Shown: one piece after another, positions 35,769 through 44,529 of the stretch
Numbering within the stretch: position 1 is the stretch's first letter
Layout: each line of letters starts with the position of its first letter
NCBI GenBank assembly: GCA_049799955.1
Contig: JBARIW010000065.1
Coordinates: forward strand, 40,013-104,012
Source: JBGTFE01 sp049799955
GTDB taxonomy: Bacteria; Acidobacteriota; Blastocatellia; Pyrinomonadales; Pyrinomonadaceae
Reading direction: 5' to 3'
Length of the DNA: 64,000 nucleotides
Notes under the pieces: model-generated
Database searches by the model: none
Seen by the model: only the letters and a program-made list of their open reading frames with translations
Told to the model about the DNA's origin: nothing
Made by a program: the position numbers and the translations under genes

Positions 35769-36965
35769 ATGATAATTCAAAGCAAAAGAGCTAAAGAAAT
35801 CGATGCCCATATTGCATCTCATGAATGTGAAAAGGGATTACAAAAAGTGGAGATTAATGGAAAAATTACACTCCTTAAATCCTACGACCTGCCTTGGACA
35901 CTACTCCAATATAATCATGACAATGGGCGTTTCAATTTGGAGATTCAAGAATACGAAACTCAACTTGGAAGAAGCTTGGATCCTACTCTATCTGAAGATA
36001 CATCCAAAATTAAAGAACTTCTTTTACAAGATGATATTGAGGCAAAAAAACTTAAGGAAGATTTAAAACTCGTAGGAGAACAAAGAGAGGTTGCCGCAAT
36101 CACTTTTGACGGAGTTGTAGTCAATGGAAACCGTCGAATGGCAACGCTTGAGCAATTGCATAATGAAGAATCTTCTGGTAAATGGAGTACATTGTGGGTT
36201 GTTCGCCTACCACCTGATATTTCAGAAAAGGATCTGTGGAAAATTGAAGCTGGTCTTCAATTATCAAAAGAAAAGGTTGCCGACTATGGTCCGGTTAACA
36301 ATTTGTTGATGATTAAAGAGGGTAAAAGGGCTGGACTTAACAATTCTGAAATTGCAGCCTCAATGTATGGCTGGACAGAACAACAGGTCGCGTTTGAATT
36401 AGAGCGTCTTGATTTAATAGACATCTTTTTACAATTTTTTGGACAGCCAAACAACTATGGACTAATAAAAAAATTCCGGCTGAACGAGCATTTTATTGAT
36501 TTACAAAAAATGTTGGTAAAAAAATTAAGAGATAATGGTACTGCTAAAAGAGTTATAACTAATAAACTTGAAATCGCATTTTTGTATTTGAGAGGACACA
36601 TTGAAAATGCTGATTTTAATGTTACGCATTATGACATCAGAAATATTTGCAAAATTCTGCTTGATAATGATGCTACAAACGCACTGACAGAATCTTTTGA
36701 ACATGTAAAGGATTTAAAGCAAATTTCAGTTACAAAACTAGCAGACAACCTAGATAAAGCAACAGATGTAAAGAAAAATCGGGAGGATAGCGAAAAGCCT
36801 GCAAAACTTATAGATAGAGCTATAGCAGCTTTGAACGGTATTGATAGAAAAGGAGATCATTACAAAAGCGATTTTGATGTCAAGAAAAAACTCGGGATGT
36901 TAGACAAATTGGTTCAAAAATTGAAACGAGAATTAGGATTAATTAATGATAAACATTCAAGTTAA
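35769..36965 (+). CDS. ParB/sulfiredoxin-like domain protein
   Basis: A protein of 398 residues. The segment ITFDGVVVNGNRRMATLEQL (about residues 111-130) carries the GNRR motif of the ParB/sulfiredoxin-like fold, which binds or hydrolyses CTP/ATP in studied members and also occurs in DNA-modification proteins. The later part is helical, with an HTH-like LNNSEIAASMYGWTEQQVAF (about 190) as in ParB. It is the first gene of a four-gene operon and overlaps the SNF2 gene by 20 bases. A specificity or loading role is inferred. Confidence 0.65.
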   Translation: MIIQSKRAKEIDAHIASHECEKGLQKVEINGKITLLKSYDLPWTLLQYNHDNGRFNLEIQEYETQLGRSLDPTLSEDTSKIKELLLQDDIEAKKLKEDLKLVGEQREVAAITFDGVVVNGNRRMATLEQLHNEESSGKWSTLWVVRLPPDISEKDLWKIEAGLQLSKEKVADYGPVNNLLMIKEGKRAGLNNSEIAASMYGWTEQQVAFELERLDLIDIFLQFFGQPNNYGLIKKFRLNEHFIDLQKMLVKKLRDNGTAKRVITNKLEIAFLYLRGHIENADFNVTHYDIRNICKILLDNDATNALTESFEHVKDLKQISVTKLADNLDKATDVKKNREDSEKPAKLIDRAIAALNGIDRKGDHYKSDFDVKKKLGMLDKLVQKLKRELGLINDKHSS

Positions 36966-38805
36966 AAATGGTGATTTGGTTATCGAAGACAAAACAGAAG
37001 ATATTTTCGACTGGCGACATCGAGTCTTTTTCAATATTTCATTGGGTTTCAAGGTTGACGAAGAAAATACTCGTTACTATTACTCAGACAACAATGAATT
37101 TTTAGACATTATAAAAGAAGTCATAGATTACCTTGACGAAGAAAAAATAGAATTTGAGGCTGATAAAACCGTCCTAGAATTAATATCACACATTAAAAAT
37201 CAAGATTTAGAATTCGAAGAAGTCACCCGCCCTCTAGAAATTAGTGTTCCTATTTCTCAGCCCATCTCTTTGCAACGAGAATTGAAGCCATACCAATTAA
37301 AAGGCTTAGAGCATTTTTTACAGATAAAACATGGCGCAAACTTTTCTGTCCCCGGAAGCGGAAAAACTACGATGGTTTATGCTTATTTTGACAAAATTAA
37401 GCAGGAAGGAATAGTTGATAAAATTTTCGTTGTTGGACCGTTTAGTAGTTTTGCTCCTTGGGAGGATGAGTCAGAAAAGTGTTTCGGACAAAAATTAAGA
37501 TCTGCACGATTAGTAGGAAATAAAAGACAATCATATTACTTATTATCAAAAAATTACGATATTTTTCTATGTCACTATCAGACTGCTGCAAACGACATTT
37601 CTTCAATAATCGATTTATGCAATCGACATAAATTTTTGATGGTTATTGATGAATCTCATTACATAAAGCGCTTTGAAGGTGGTGTATGGTCCAACGCCCT
37701 ACTTACGATTGCCCCACATGCAGTAAGGCGTGTCATACTTTCAGGGACACCAATGCCTAATGGTTATATAGATCTTTGGTCGCAAATGACTTTCTTGTGG
37801 TATGGAAAACAACTATTAAAGGATCGAATTATTTATAAAAATCGTTGTGCTGATCCTACACAACAAGAAGAAATCAAGAAGGAAATTAGACCTTTTTTTT
37901 ACCGTGTCACTAAAACTGACTTAAAGCTTCCAGAACCAAACACTATTAAAAGAGAGTATGAATTAAAGCCAATTCAACAGCAGATTTATTATGCACTAAC
38001 AACTAGACTATTAACGCAACTAAACCTCCAGTTGCAGGATAGGAACAAATTAAAGCAATGGAGAAAAGCAAAAATGGTTAGATTATTACAAACCGCTTCT
38101 AATCCTACATTGCTTAATCGATATTCAGAAGAATTTAATATGCCGCCGCTAGAAAGTGATGGCACTTCTCTAATTGAGTTGATCGAAAAATATGCACAAT
38201 TTGAAGTTCCTGCAAAGTTTGAGATAGCTTTAGATTTAATCAAAAATTTATTATCTGAAGGGAAAAAGGTTTTATTGTGGACATCATTTGTTCATAACAT
38301 CAAAATGCTTGAAGAGCTATTCAGAGATATAAAATATTTTTCAATTTATGGAGCAATTCCCAAAGACGATGAAGCTAATGAAGAGTTTAATAGAGAAAAA
38401 CAAATTAGAGACTTCAAGACAATTGATGAACCGGCTCTACTAATTGCTAATCCTGCAGCATGTGCTGAATCAATTTCTCTACACAAAGTTTGCCATGATG
38501 CTATTTACCTCGATAGAACGTTTAATTGCGGACAATTTATTCAATCAAAAGATAGAATTCATAGAATCGGGCTAGAAAAGGATGAAGTTGTTAACTATCA
38601 CATACTCATCGCCAAAAACACTATTGACGAAACAATTGATCGCAGACTTGATGAAAAATTTGAGACTATGAAAAGAGTTTTAGAAGATGAAATTCCAATC
38701 GGTAGTCTTGATGTTGAAGCAGGTGAAATGGAGCAGACTGAAAACGAAGAGCAAATTGACTTTGAAGAAACAATCAAAGATATTGAAAGTTTTCTTAAAA
38801 AATAA
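36946..38805 (+). CDS. SNF2-family DNA translocase/helicase
   Basis: A superfamily 2 ATPase of 619 residues. Motif I is VPGSGKTTM (about 135), motif II DESH (235-238), motif III LSGTPMPN (about 265), and motif VI QSKDRIHRIG (about 530). The order and spacing fit SNF2/Rad54-like enzymes, which translocate on double-stranded DNA. The N-terminal 110 residues are unique. It overlaps the ParB-like gene by 20 bases and is followed 27 bases later by the DUF3883 gene. It probably drives DNA surveillance in an R-M-like system. Confidence 0.88.
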   Translation: MINIQVKNGDLVIEDKTEDIFDWRHRVFFNISLGFKVDEENTRYYYSDNNEFLDIIKEVIDYLDEEKIEFEADKTVLELISHIKNQDLEFEEVTRPLEISVPISQPISLQRELKPYQLKGLEHFLQIKHGANFSVPGSGKTTMVYAYFDKIKQEGIVDKIFVVGPFSSFAPWEDESEKCFGQKLRSARLVGNKRQSYYLLSKNYDIFLCHYQTAANDISSIIDLCNRHKFLMVIDESHYIKRFEGGVWSNALLTIAPHAVRRVILSGTPMPNGYIDLWSQMTFLWYGKQLLKDRIIYKNRCADPTQQEEIKKEIRPFFYRVTKTDLKLPEPNTIKREYELKPIQQQIYYALTTRLLTQLNLQLQDRNKLKQWRKAKMVRLLQTASNPTLLNRYSEEFNMPPLESDGTSLIELIEKYAQFEVPAKFEIALDLIKNLLSEGKKVLLWTSFVHNIKMLEELFRDIKYFSIYGAIPKDDEANEEFNREKQIRDFKTIDEPALLIANPAACAESISLHKVCHDAIYLDRTFNCGQFIQSKDRIHRIGLEKDEVVNYHILIAKNTIDETIDRRLDEKFETMKRVLEDEIPIGSLDVEAGEMEQTENEEQIDFEETIKDIESFLKK

Positions 38806-38832
38806 TCATAGTATTTTACCTATTCAAGAAGC

Positions 38833-39879
38833 ATGAATTTACCTGAAACAACCATGCTCAATTTCTTCAATAGAATGTTAATTTCTCTTTTGGAACTAAC
38901 ATCAGATGGCAGCAATTGTTCTGTTGAGTCTCTTATAAGTCAGTGTAAATCAGTTGTATTTGGAGGACAAAGAGTTGAGCATTATTCAGTCTTAGAGCAT
39001 TGTAAATTTTGTGGACTTATTCAAATCAAAGATGACCATATTTCTTTGTCCGTTCTTGGGCAGAAATTTTTAGATGCTAATATAAATCGCTATTTTGAAC
39101 TTACAGAAGCACAAAAACAATTGATTGTTGAGCGGATTGTTTTCAAAGGTGTTTGGAATCATTATGCAAGAGATTTGTTTTCAAACTTTTCACTAAATCA
39201 AATTTCCGGGACTTATGAGATTTCTACTGATGAAATATCTTTATCCAAAGAGCAAAACATAGTAATCCATTTCTTTAAGTATATTGGTTTACTAAAACAG
39301 GTAAAATCTATAGTTCAAGTTGAAAACCAATATTCAGAACTTGTTTATCAATTAACTGCAGATAGTAAAGTCTTGTCTGAACAACAACTTGAAAAGATTT
39401 TGATGGAAAATCGAAAACTTGGAGCTCAAGCTGAGAATGCAGTAGTTGAATTTGAAAAACAAAGATTAAGAAAACTTGGCAAAGAAGTACAAGCAGAGCT
39501 GGTAAAACGAATTAGCACTACAAACGTATCAGCAGGCTATGATATAGAATCTTTTGATGGAATAACAGATGAAATTTTTCCAAACAGGTTCATTGAGGTT
39601 AAAGCAACAACGAGCGATGAAATACGTTTTTATTGGAGTCATAATGAAATAAAAGTAGCTAGTGTAAAGAAGGATAAATACTGGATTTATATGATGAAGG
39701 GATTTAGAGAGGATAAACCTTCAGAAACTTATCCTATAATGATCCAAAATCCTGAGAGTGCAATTAATGATCATGCTTTTTTAACTATGGAGGCATACAA
39801 ATTTCTGATAAAAGAAATATCAGAAGTAGCCTTGACCAGATATAATTTAGACGAAATAATTTGGTATCAAATAACTTAA
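38833..39879 (+). CDS. DUF3883 domain protein, candidate PD-(D/E)XK nuclease
   Basis: A protein of 348 residues. The N-terminal part (about 1-180) looks like tandem winged-helix segments (HYSVLEHCKFCGLIQIKDDH). The C-terminal DUF3883 domain begins KLGAQAENAVVEFEKQRL and continues with YDIESFDG and RFIEVKATT (E and K near 254-256), the D...ExK pattern of PD-(D/E)XK nucleases, then IRFYWSHNEIKVA and KYWIYMM. It is therefore the most likely cutting subunit beside the SNF2 ATPase and methyltransferase. The nuclease assignment is inference. Confidence 0.75.
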   Translation: MNLPETTMLNFFNRMLISLLELTSDGSNCSVESLISQCKSVVFGGQRVEHYSVLEHCKFCGLIQIKDDHISLSVLGQKFLDANINRYFELTEAQKQLIVERIVFKGVWNHYARDLFSNFSLNQISGTYEISTDEISLSKEQNIVIHFFKYIGLLKQVKSIVQVENQYSELVYQLTADSKVLSEQQLEKILMENRKLGAQAENAVVEFEKQRLRKLGKEVQAELVKRISTTNVSAGYDIESFDGITDEIFPNRFIEVKATTSDEIRFYWSHNEIKVASVKKDKYWIYMMKGFREDKPSETYPIMIQNPESAINDHAFLTMEAYKFLIKEISEVALTRYNLDEIIWYQIT

Positions 39880-39887
39880 TAAACAAA

Positions 39888-40808
39888 ATGAACCAAGCAA
39901 AAACAAATACTATACATCAAGGAGACTGCGGACAATTATTGTCCAATCCTTTACTCTTCCCTGATCAGTCCGTTGACTTAGTAATTACCTCTCCGCCCTA
40001 TGCAGATAAAAGGAAAAATAGTTATGGCGGCGTTCATCCCGATGAATATGTCGAATGGTTTATGCCGATTGCTACACAGTTATATAGGGTATTAAAAAAT
40101 AATGGTTCATTTATTCTCAATATCAAAGAACACCCCAAAAACGGTGAACGCGAGACCTATGTATTGGAATTAATTTTGGAAATGAAAAGGCATGGATGGC
40201 GTTGGGTTGAAGAGTACTGCTGGTACAAGAAAAATTCATTTCCAGGCAAATGGTCAAATAGATTTCGAGACTCTTGGGAACGATGTTTACATTTCACAAA
40301 GTCATCTGAATTTAATATGTACCAAGATGAAGTTAAAGTTCCTATAGGTGATTGGGCTCAGAAGCGATTTAAGTCAATGACCGAAAATGATTTCGTCAGA
40401 TATGTTTCGAAAAACAACTCTCATCTAGGGCGTAATGTTTCCAAATGGCTAGATAGAAAAAAAGTTTTTCCTCATAACGTGCTGGTTTTTGAAGAAGAAC
40501 ATAGATTATACCTAAGCAATGTAATAGAAACCGCTGTTGATGGAACAAGCAAAAACCACAGTGCAATTTTTCCGATAGAATTACCTTCTTGGTTCATTAG
40601 AGTATTTTCTAAAGAAGGTGATGTTATTCTAGATCCGTTTCTCGGCTCTGGAACTACTTCTGTCGCTGCCGTTTTACATAATAGGCAATATGTGGGCATT
40701 GAGATAATAGAAGATTATTTCAAAGAAGCCGGAGAAAATGTTGCTGAAATTGTTGAAGTTATGCAAAAGAAAAAACAAAAAAAAGCAACAGAAAATTCAA
40801 CTATTTGA
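39888..40808 (+). CDS. Site-specific DNA methyltransferase, beta class
   Basis: A protein of 306 residues from the ATG at 39888 (MNQAKTNTIHQGD); a start at 39861 would overlap the previous gene by 19 bases. Catalytic motif IV is TSPPY (about 34) and the SAM-binding motif I DPFLGSGTT comes after it (about 249), the beta-class order. TSPPY is found in N4-cytosine and some N6-adenine enzymes. The helix GSFILNIKEHPKNGERETYV is as in the N6_N4_Mtase family. It is the last gene of the four-gene operon and would protect self DNA. Confidence 0.9.
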   Translation: MNQAKTNTIHQGDCGQLLSNPLLFPDQSVDLVITSPPYADKRKNSYGGVHPDEYVEWFMPIATQLYRVLKNNGSFILNIKEHPKNGERETYVLELILEMKRHGWRWVEEYCWYKKNSFPGKWSNRFRDSWERCLHFTKSSEFNMYQDEVKVPIGDWAQKRFKSMTENDFVRYVSKNNSHLGRNVSKWLDRKKVFPHNVLVFEEEHRLYLSNVIETAVDGTSKNHSAIFPIELPSWFIRVFSKEGDVILDPFLGSGTTSVAAVLHNRQYVGIEIIEDYFKEAGENVAEIVEVMQKKKQKKATENSTI

Positions 40809-41551
40809 AGTCTTTAGTTATGCAAATAAGATCAGTTATACTTCTATAGCTGCAAACAAGTTAGACTCACCTTCAAAACAAATTCGATTTTGAATAGTTA
40901 GAACGTGGTGATGCCAATTCCCAACTTTATTAACATAAAAACCTTTTACTCAAGAAATTAAACTCCATTCAAAAACCTCTCGAAAATCTAATAAGTTATC
41001 TATATTCTTCCAAAATCCAGAAAATTATTGACATCTAATTTTCACCTGTGCTAGTTTTAACAAACCGACGACATAATAGCTTTACGGAAATGTTCTTACG
41101 GGGAAAATTAAAGAGTATTTCCGGCAGGGATAAAGCTTAAAACAACTTTAACGGGAAACTGAAAAAATAATTACTTTGAGTTGTAGCTCTGCGATTCAAG
41201 CGGTTATTAGCTTCCGGTTTAGAACTTAATATTGATTTCGATTCTCAAAGTGAGTAAATAAAACGTAAAAGATCGTCAAGGTAATGAAAATTCAATAAGT
41301 GAAGATTTATTATGTCAGATTCTTCCTGTAATTTTTTAATAGAAAGAACTTTTAGAAACTTTCCTAAGTGTTGTCGAAATTTCCTGTACTCAGCTGACTA
41401 TCTTGGGACAGCCAGCTATTTGTATTTGAAAATGGACATTTCTGAGATTTAATTGAAAATTTAGAAGATTATCGATTATTAGGCAAAAGTTTTGATTTAA
41501 GATAATCAATAAAACGGCACTTGTGAACATAGAGACATTTATAAAAATTTA
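40809..41551. other. 743-bp AT-rich intergenic region
   Basis: It holds right-end relic A (40916-40943, separate entry) and a 46-codon plus-strand ORF at 41312-41452 that I do not trust. No terminator or RNA gene is recognised. Confidence 0.4.
40916..40943. repeat. Relic A of the Tn7-like right end
   Basis: AATTCCCAACTTTATTAACA and the following TAAAAACC match the outer part of relic B and the true right end (AGTTCCC.ACTTTATTAGCATAAAAA). It has the same orientation but only about 28 bases of similarity. Confidence 0.6.
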
Positions 41552-42517
41552 TTGATGAAAAGTCCAACAACGAGTACATTAAAATATCTTTTTGCCATTT
41601 CTGGGAACATTTGTGCCTTTCCCGAATGCAAAAATCTTCTTGTAGAATCCAATAATGTAGTTGGTGAAGTTTGCCATATTAAGGGGCACAAGCCAGATGC
41701 TGCAAGATATGATGCCAACCAAACTGAAGAACAACGTCATGCGTTCGACAATTTGATATTAATGTGCCCAAATCATCATACGATTATTGACAAGGATGAG
41801 AAAACCTATACTGTCGAAACGCTACTTGATTATAAAGCCAAACAATCTTTACAAGCTAAATCTCCACTCAGCGAAAATGACACAACCATCATACAATTTA
41901 TAAATAACTTTTCTTCTGAAGATAATCCGTCCGTAATTAATGAGCTTGAAGCTAGAATTAGAGAAAGAAATGAACATCTTTTACAACTTCAGGAAAAGAC
42001 TTTTGAACCTCACGCACCATCGTATCTAATCTCTTGGATAGACGAGGTAAGAAGAGATATTGCTCATCTCAAACAACGGGTTAATATTATTGAACCCAAA
42101 AGATACAAGGAAGATGAGATTTCCCCTCCAACTAATTTTCATAACGTCCCTCAGAAAGCATTTTTCACAGGACGCGTTGGATATATCGACAAAGTAATGA
42201 GCGGACTTGGTGCCGAGGAAAGAACATGGGTAGTTTCAATGGATGGTTTAGGAGGTATCGGAAAAACATCTTTAGCCACACACTGCTCTTATCTTTGCAA
42301 AGAGGAAAGGCTTTTTGAAGAAATAATATGGATTACAGCCCAACAACAGCAGTTAAATTTAACTGGCATCGTTGATACAACTCCTTCTTTGGTTGAATTT
42401 AGCGATTTGTTGGATGAAATACTCACGGCTTTCAGATACCAAACAGCGAGAGAATATCCAATGGAAGATAGAGTCGGAATCGTCCAATCCCTGCTCCACA
42501 AAGACATTGTTTATTAG
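41552..42517 (+). CDS. HNH endonuclease plus start of NB-ARC ATPase (5' half of a frameshifted STAND gene)
   Basis: A 321-residue ORF. The N-terminal HNH nuclease (about 10-100) shows CAFPECKNLL, VCHIKGHKPDAARYD and LMCPNHHTIID, with zinc-binding cysteines and the catalytic His region. A short coiled coil follows (RIRERNEHLLQLQ). Then a STAND/NB-ARC domain starts FFTGRVGYIDKV with Walker A GLGGIGKTSLA (about 231-241). The frame ends abruptly at 42517, before Walker B. Walker B (LLVVDNLET) continues in the -1 frame at about 42510-42536, so the gene is split by a one-base deletion. Confidence 0.8.
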   Translation: MMKSPTTSTLKYLFAISGNICAFPECKNLLVESNNVVGEVCHIKGHKPDAARYDANQTEEQRHAFDNLILMCPNHHTIIDKDEKTYTVETLLDYKAKQSLQAKSPLSENDTTIIQFINNFSSEDNPSVINELEARIRERNEHLLQLQEKTFEPHAPSYLISWIDEVRRDIAHLKQRVNIIEPKRYKEDEISPPTNFHNVPQKAFFTGRVGYIDKVMSGLGAEERTWVVSMDGLGGIGKTSLATHCSYLCKEERLFEEIIWITAQQQQLNLTGIVDTTPSLVEFSDLLDEILTAFRYQTAREYPMEDRVGIVQSLLHKDIVY

Positions 42518-42528
42518 TCGTAGATAAC

Positions 42529-44298
42529 TTGGAAACTTTACGTGATACGACTATGATTGCGACTTTTTTGCGAAAAACCCCTGTTCCTACAAAAACCATA
42601 GTTACTAGCCGTCGACTTTTTAGTCTCGGAGAAGGCGAGAGATTTATCAGGTTACCCACGCTACTGCGACCCGAAGGAATCGAGCTGATTCAACATACAT
42701 CTAAGCATAAAGACGTAAATTTATCCGAGCAACAGATTCAATCTTTATTTGATTTATGTAATGGAATTCCCGCCGCCATAGTATGGAGCATTGGACGGAT
42801 GGTAATTACTTCTCCAAAACTAGTCTTACATGATCTTGAAAATTTTCATAATCTTAATGAACTAACTAAATTTTGTTTTAACTCGGCGTTTGACAGCCTG
42901 CAAGTACATCATATGGAGGCAGCAAAAGCATTTCTCTCACTATCTATCTTTCCATTTCCGTTAACCCAAGAAATGTTACGGGAAATTTTACAGAGTCAAA
43001 GAATTAATAACTTCAACAAAGTGTTGGAGGAACTCACTCTACTATCTCTCATTAAAAATGAAGGAGAGCAAATTGAAACGCTTCCGATAGTCAGAGATTT
43101 TGCCAGAAGCAAACTAAAACATGAAATAGAAATCGATGAAGAATTAGCCCGCCAGCATTTAGCCCGTTTTATTTCTAGTCAAGAAAATGACGATTTCATT
43201 CGTGTTTTTACGCCAACAAATGAAATAATCAAACTGCCAAAAGGCGCTACTCCGGTTGATTTCGCATACAAAATACATACTAACATTGGAAATCATTTTG
43301 TATCATCAATAGTAAACGGTTATGAAGCAAAGCCTGACTCTTACTTAAATGATGGAGATCGAATAGAAATCATAACTCACTTTTCATCCTCTGGTCCGAC
43401 CTTAAATTGGGCTAGTACTGAGCTTGCTAAGCGAAGTATCAGAAACAAAAATCGAGTAATCCTCCGTGTTGTTCAACCAATTAGAAAAGGAAATACCTTT
43501 TCCCGAAATGGAAATCTAAAAGATTCTATTCGAGAATATGATTTAGCCATATCGATAGAACCGAGTGAAACTTGGGCACGAAACCGTCGGGGACATACGC
43601 TAAGACTGTTAGGCGATCTTAAAGGAGCCACTATTGAACATGAAATGGTTTTGACGCTTTCGCCGGGAAATCATTTTGCTTATTGTGGGCTTGGTTTTAT
43701 TAATTACCAAAAAGGCTGGCTTAACGAGGCAGAAGAATATTTTAGAAAGGCACTTGAAAGTAAACCGGATTATGTAAATGCAATGTGCGGGTTAGGTAGA
43801 ATTTTATGCCGTAAGAGAGATTATCCTTCAGCAGAAATTTTATTTAGGGAAGCAATCCGATTATCTGTTCAACTAAAGGATAAAACTCCATGGCTTTATT
43901 TATATTTGTTTATAGCTTTATTTAATCAAGGTATTGATAAGTTCATTCAAGCAGATGAGAATTTATCGATTTGTCTAAAACAATTTTTCAAAAGAGTAGG
44001 CGTTCGAGGAGAAGGATATAAACATGTAGGCTCGCATACTTTCTATCAATATTCTGTAGGTTTAATGTTTGGAAATTCACCAAATTATAAAGATACTCTG
44101 GAGAAAGCTATAAGCATATGCGCTGCTTTGGGATTGCGGGAGGAAATTATTGCGGACTTGGATATGATAACTCTTGACTCATGGAGTGAGTGGGAAGCTT
44201 ATGCAGCAAAGATAACTTCTAATCCTTCATTGGGAGTTAAATCGACTGAGTTGATTTATTATTTAAGGAATGTTCCGGCTAGGTTTGTGGGGGTGTAG
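42529..44298 (+). CDS. NB-ARC remainder, TGS domain and TPR repeats (3' half of the frameshifted STAND gene)
   Basis: A 589-residue ORF in the continuing frame. It holds the rest of the NTPase (sensor TKTIVTSRR, winged helix), then a RelA/SpoT-type TGS domain at about 43195-43380: VFTPTNEIIKLPKGATPVDF, AYKIHTNIGNHFV and LNDGDRIEIIT, followed by a RelA-like stretch GPTLNWASTELAKRSIRNK. TPR repeats come last (LKDSIREYDLAISIEPSETW; LNEAEEYFRKALESKPDY). Its stop codon is inside the tRNA-Phe-like gene. With the 5' half it would form a protein of about 915 residues. Confidence 0.82.
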   Translation: METLRDTTMIATFLRKTPVPTKTIVTSRRLFSLGEGERFIRLPTLLRPEGIELIQHTSKHKDVNLSEQQIQSLFDLCNGIPAAIVWSIGRMVITSPKLVLHDLENFHNLNELTKFCFNSAFDSLQVHHMEAAKAFLSLSIFPFPLTQEMLREILQSQRINNFNKVLEELTLLSLIKNEGEQIETLPIVRDFARSKLKHEIEIDEELARQHLARFISSQENDDFIRVFTPTNEIIKLPKGATPVDFAYKIHTNIGNHFVSSIVNGYEAKPDSYLNDGDRIEIITHFSSSGPTLNWASTELAKRSIRNKNRVILRVVQPIRKGNTFSRNGNLKDSIREYDLAISIEPSETWARNRRGHTLRLLGDLKGATIEHEMVLTLSPGNHFAYCGLGFINYQKGWLNEAEEYFRKALESKPDYVNAMCGLGRILCRKRDYPSAEILFREAIRLSVQLKDKTPWLYLYLFIALFNQGIDKFIQADENLSICLKQFFKRVGVRGEGYKHVGSHTFYQYSVGLMFGNSPNYKDTLEKAISICAALGLREEIIADLDMITLDSWSEWEAYAAKITSNPSLGVKSTELIYYLRNVPARFVGV

Positions 44299-44386
44299 CT
44301 CAGTGTAGTCGCCGTTCGTACTACTTTAAATGGTAGAGCAGCGGACTGAAAATCCGTGTGTTGGCGGTTCGAATCCGTCCGCCCCC
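44289..44386 (+). tRNA. tRNA-Phe(GAA)-like gene with a 26-nt D-loop insertion
   Basis: A complete cloverleaf is visible: acceptor GGGGGTG/CGCCCCC (7 pairs), D stem GCTC/GAGC, anticodon stem GCGGA/TCCGT around CTGAAAA (anticodon GAA), variable loop GTGTT, T arm GGCGG-TTCGAAT-CCGTC, then TTTT with no encoded CCA. The D loop is 34 bases instead of 8; the extra part contains a small hairpin (GTAGT ... ACTAC). The first 10 bases overlap the 3' end of the STAND gene, including its TAG. Confidence 0.8.
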
Positions 44387-44529
44387 TTTTCATATAGATA
44401 ATATTAAATACAAAATTATTTTAATAATCATAAACATTTACTGAATAAATTAAAAAAATTGTTATTTGTTTTTATTTGTTATTGCTCCTTTGCATATTAG
44501 TGATAGATATTAATTAGAAACTATACATT

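Noticed and set aside
41312..41452. 46-codon plus-strand ORF in the long cargo gap
   Set aside because: No ribosome site, cysteine- and aromatic-rich, no homology pattern I can recognise.
42500..42517. Programmed -1 frameshift site
   Set aside because: The shift direction would fit, but no X XXY YYZ heptamer or clear downstream stem is evident; a deletion is simpler.
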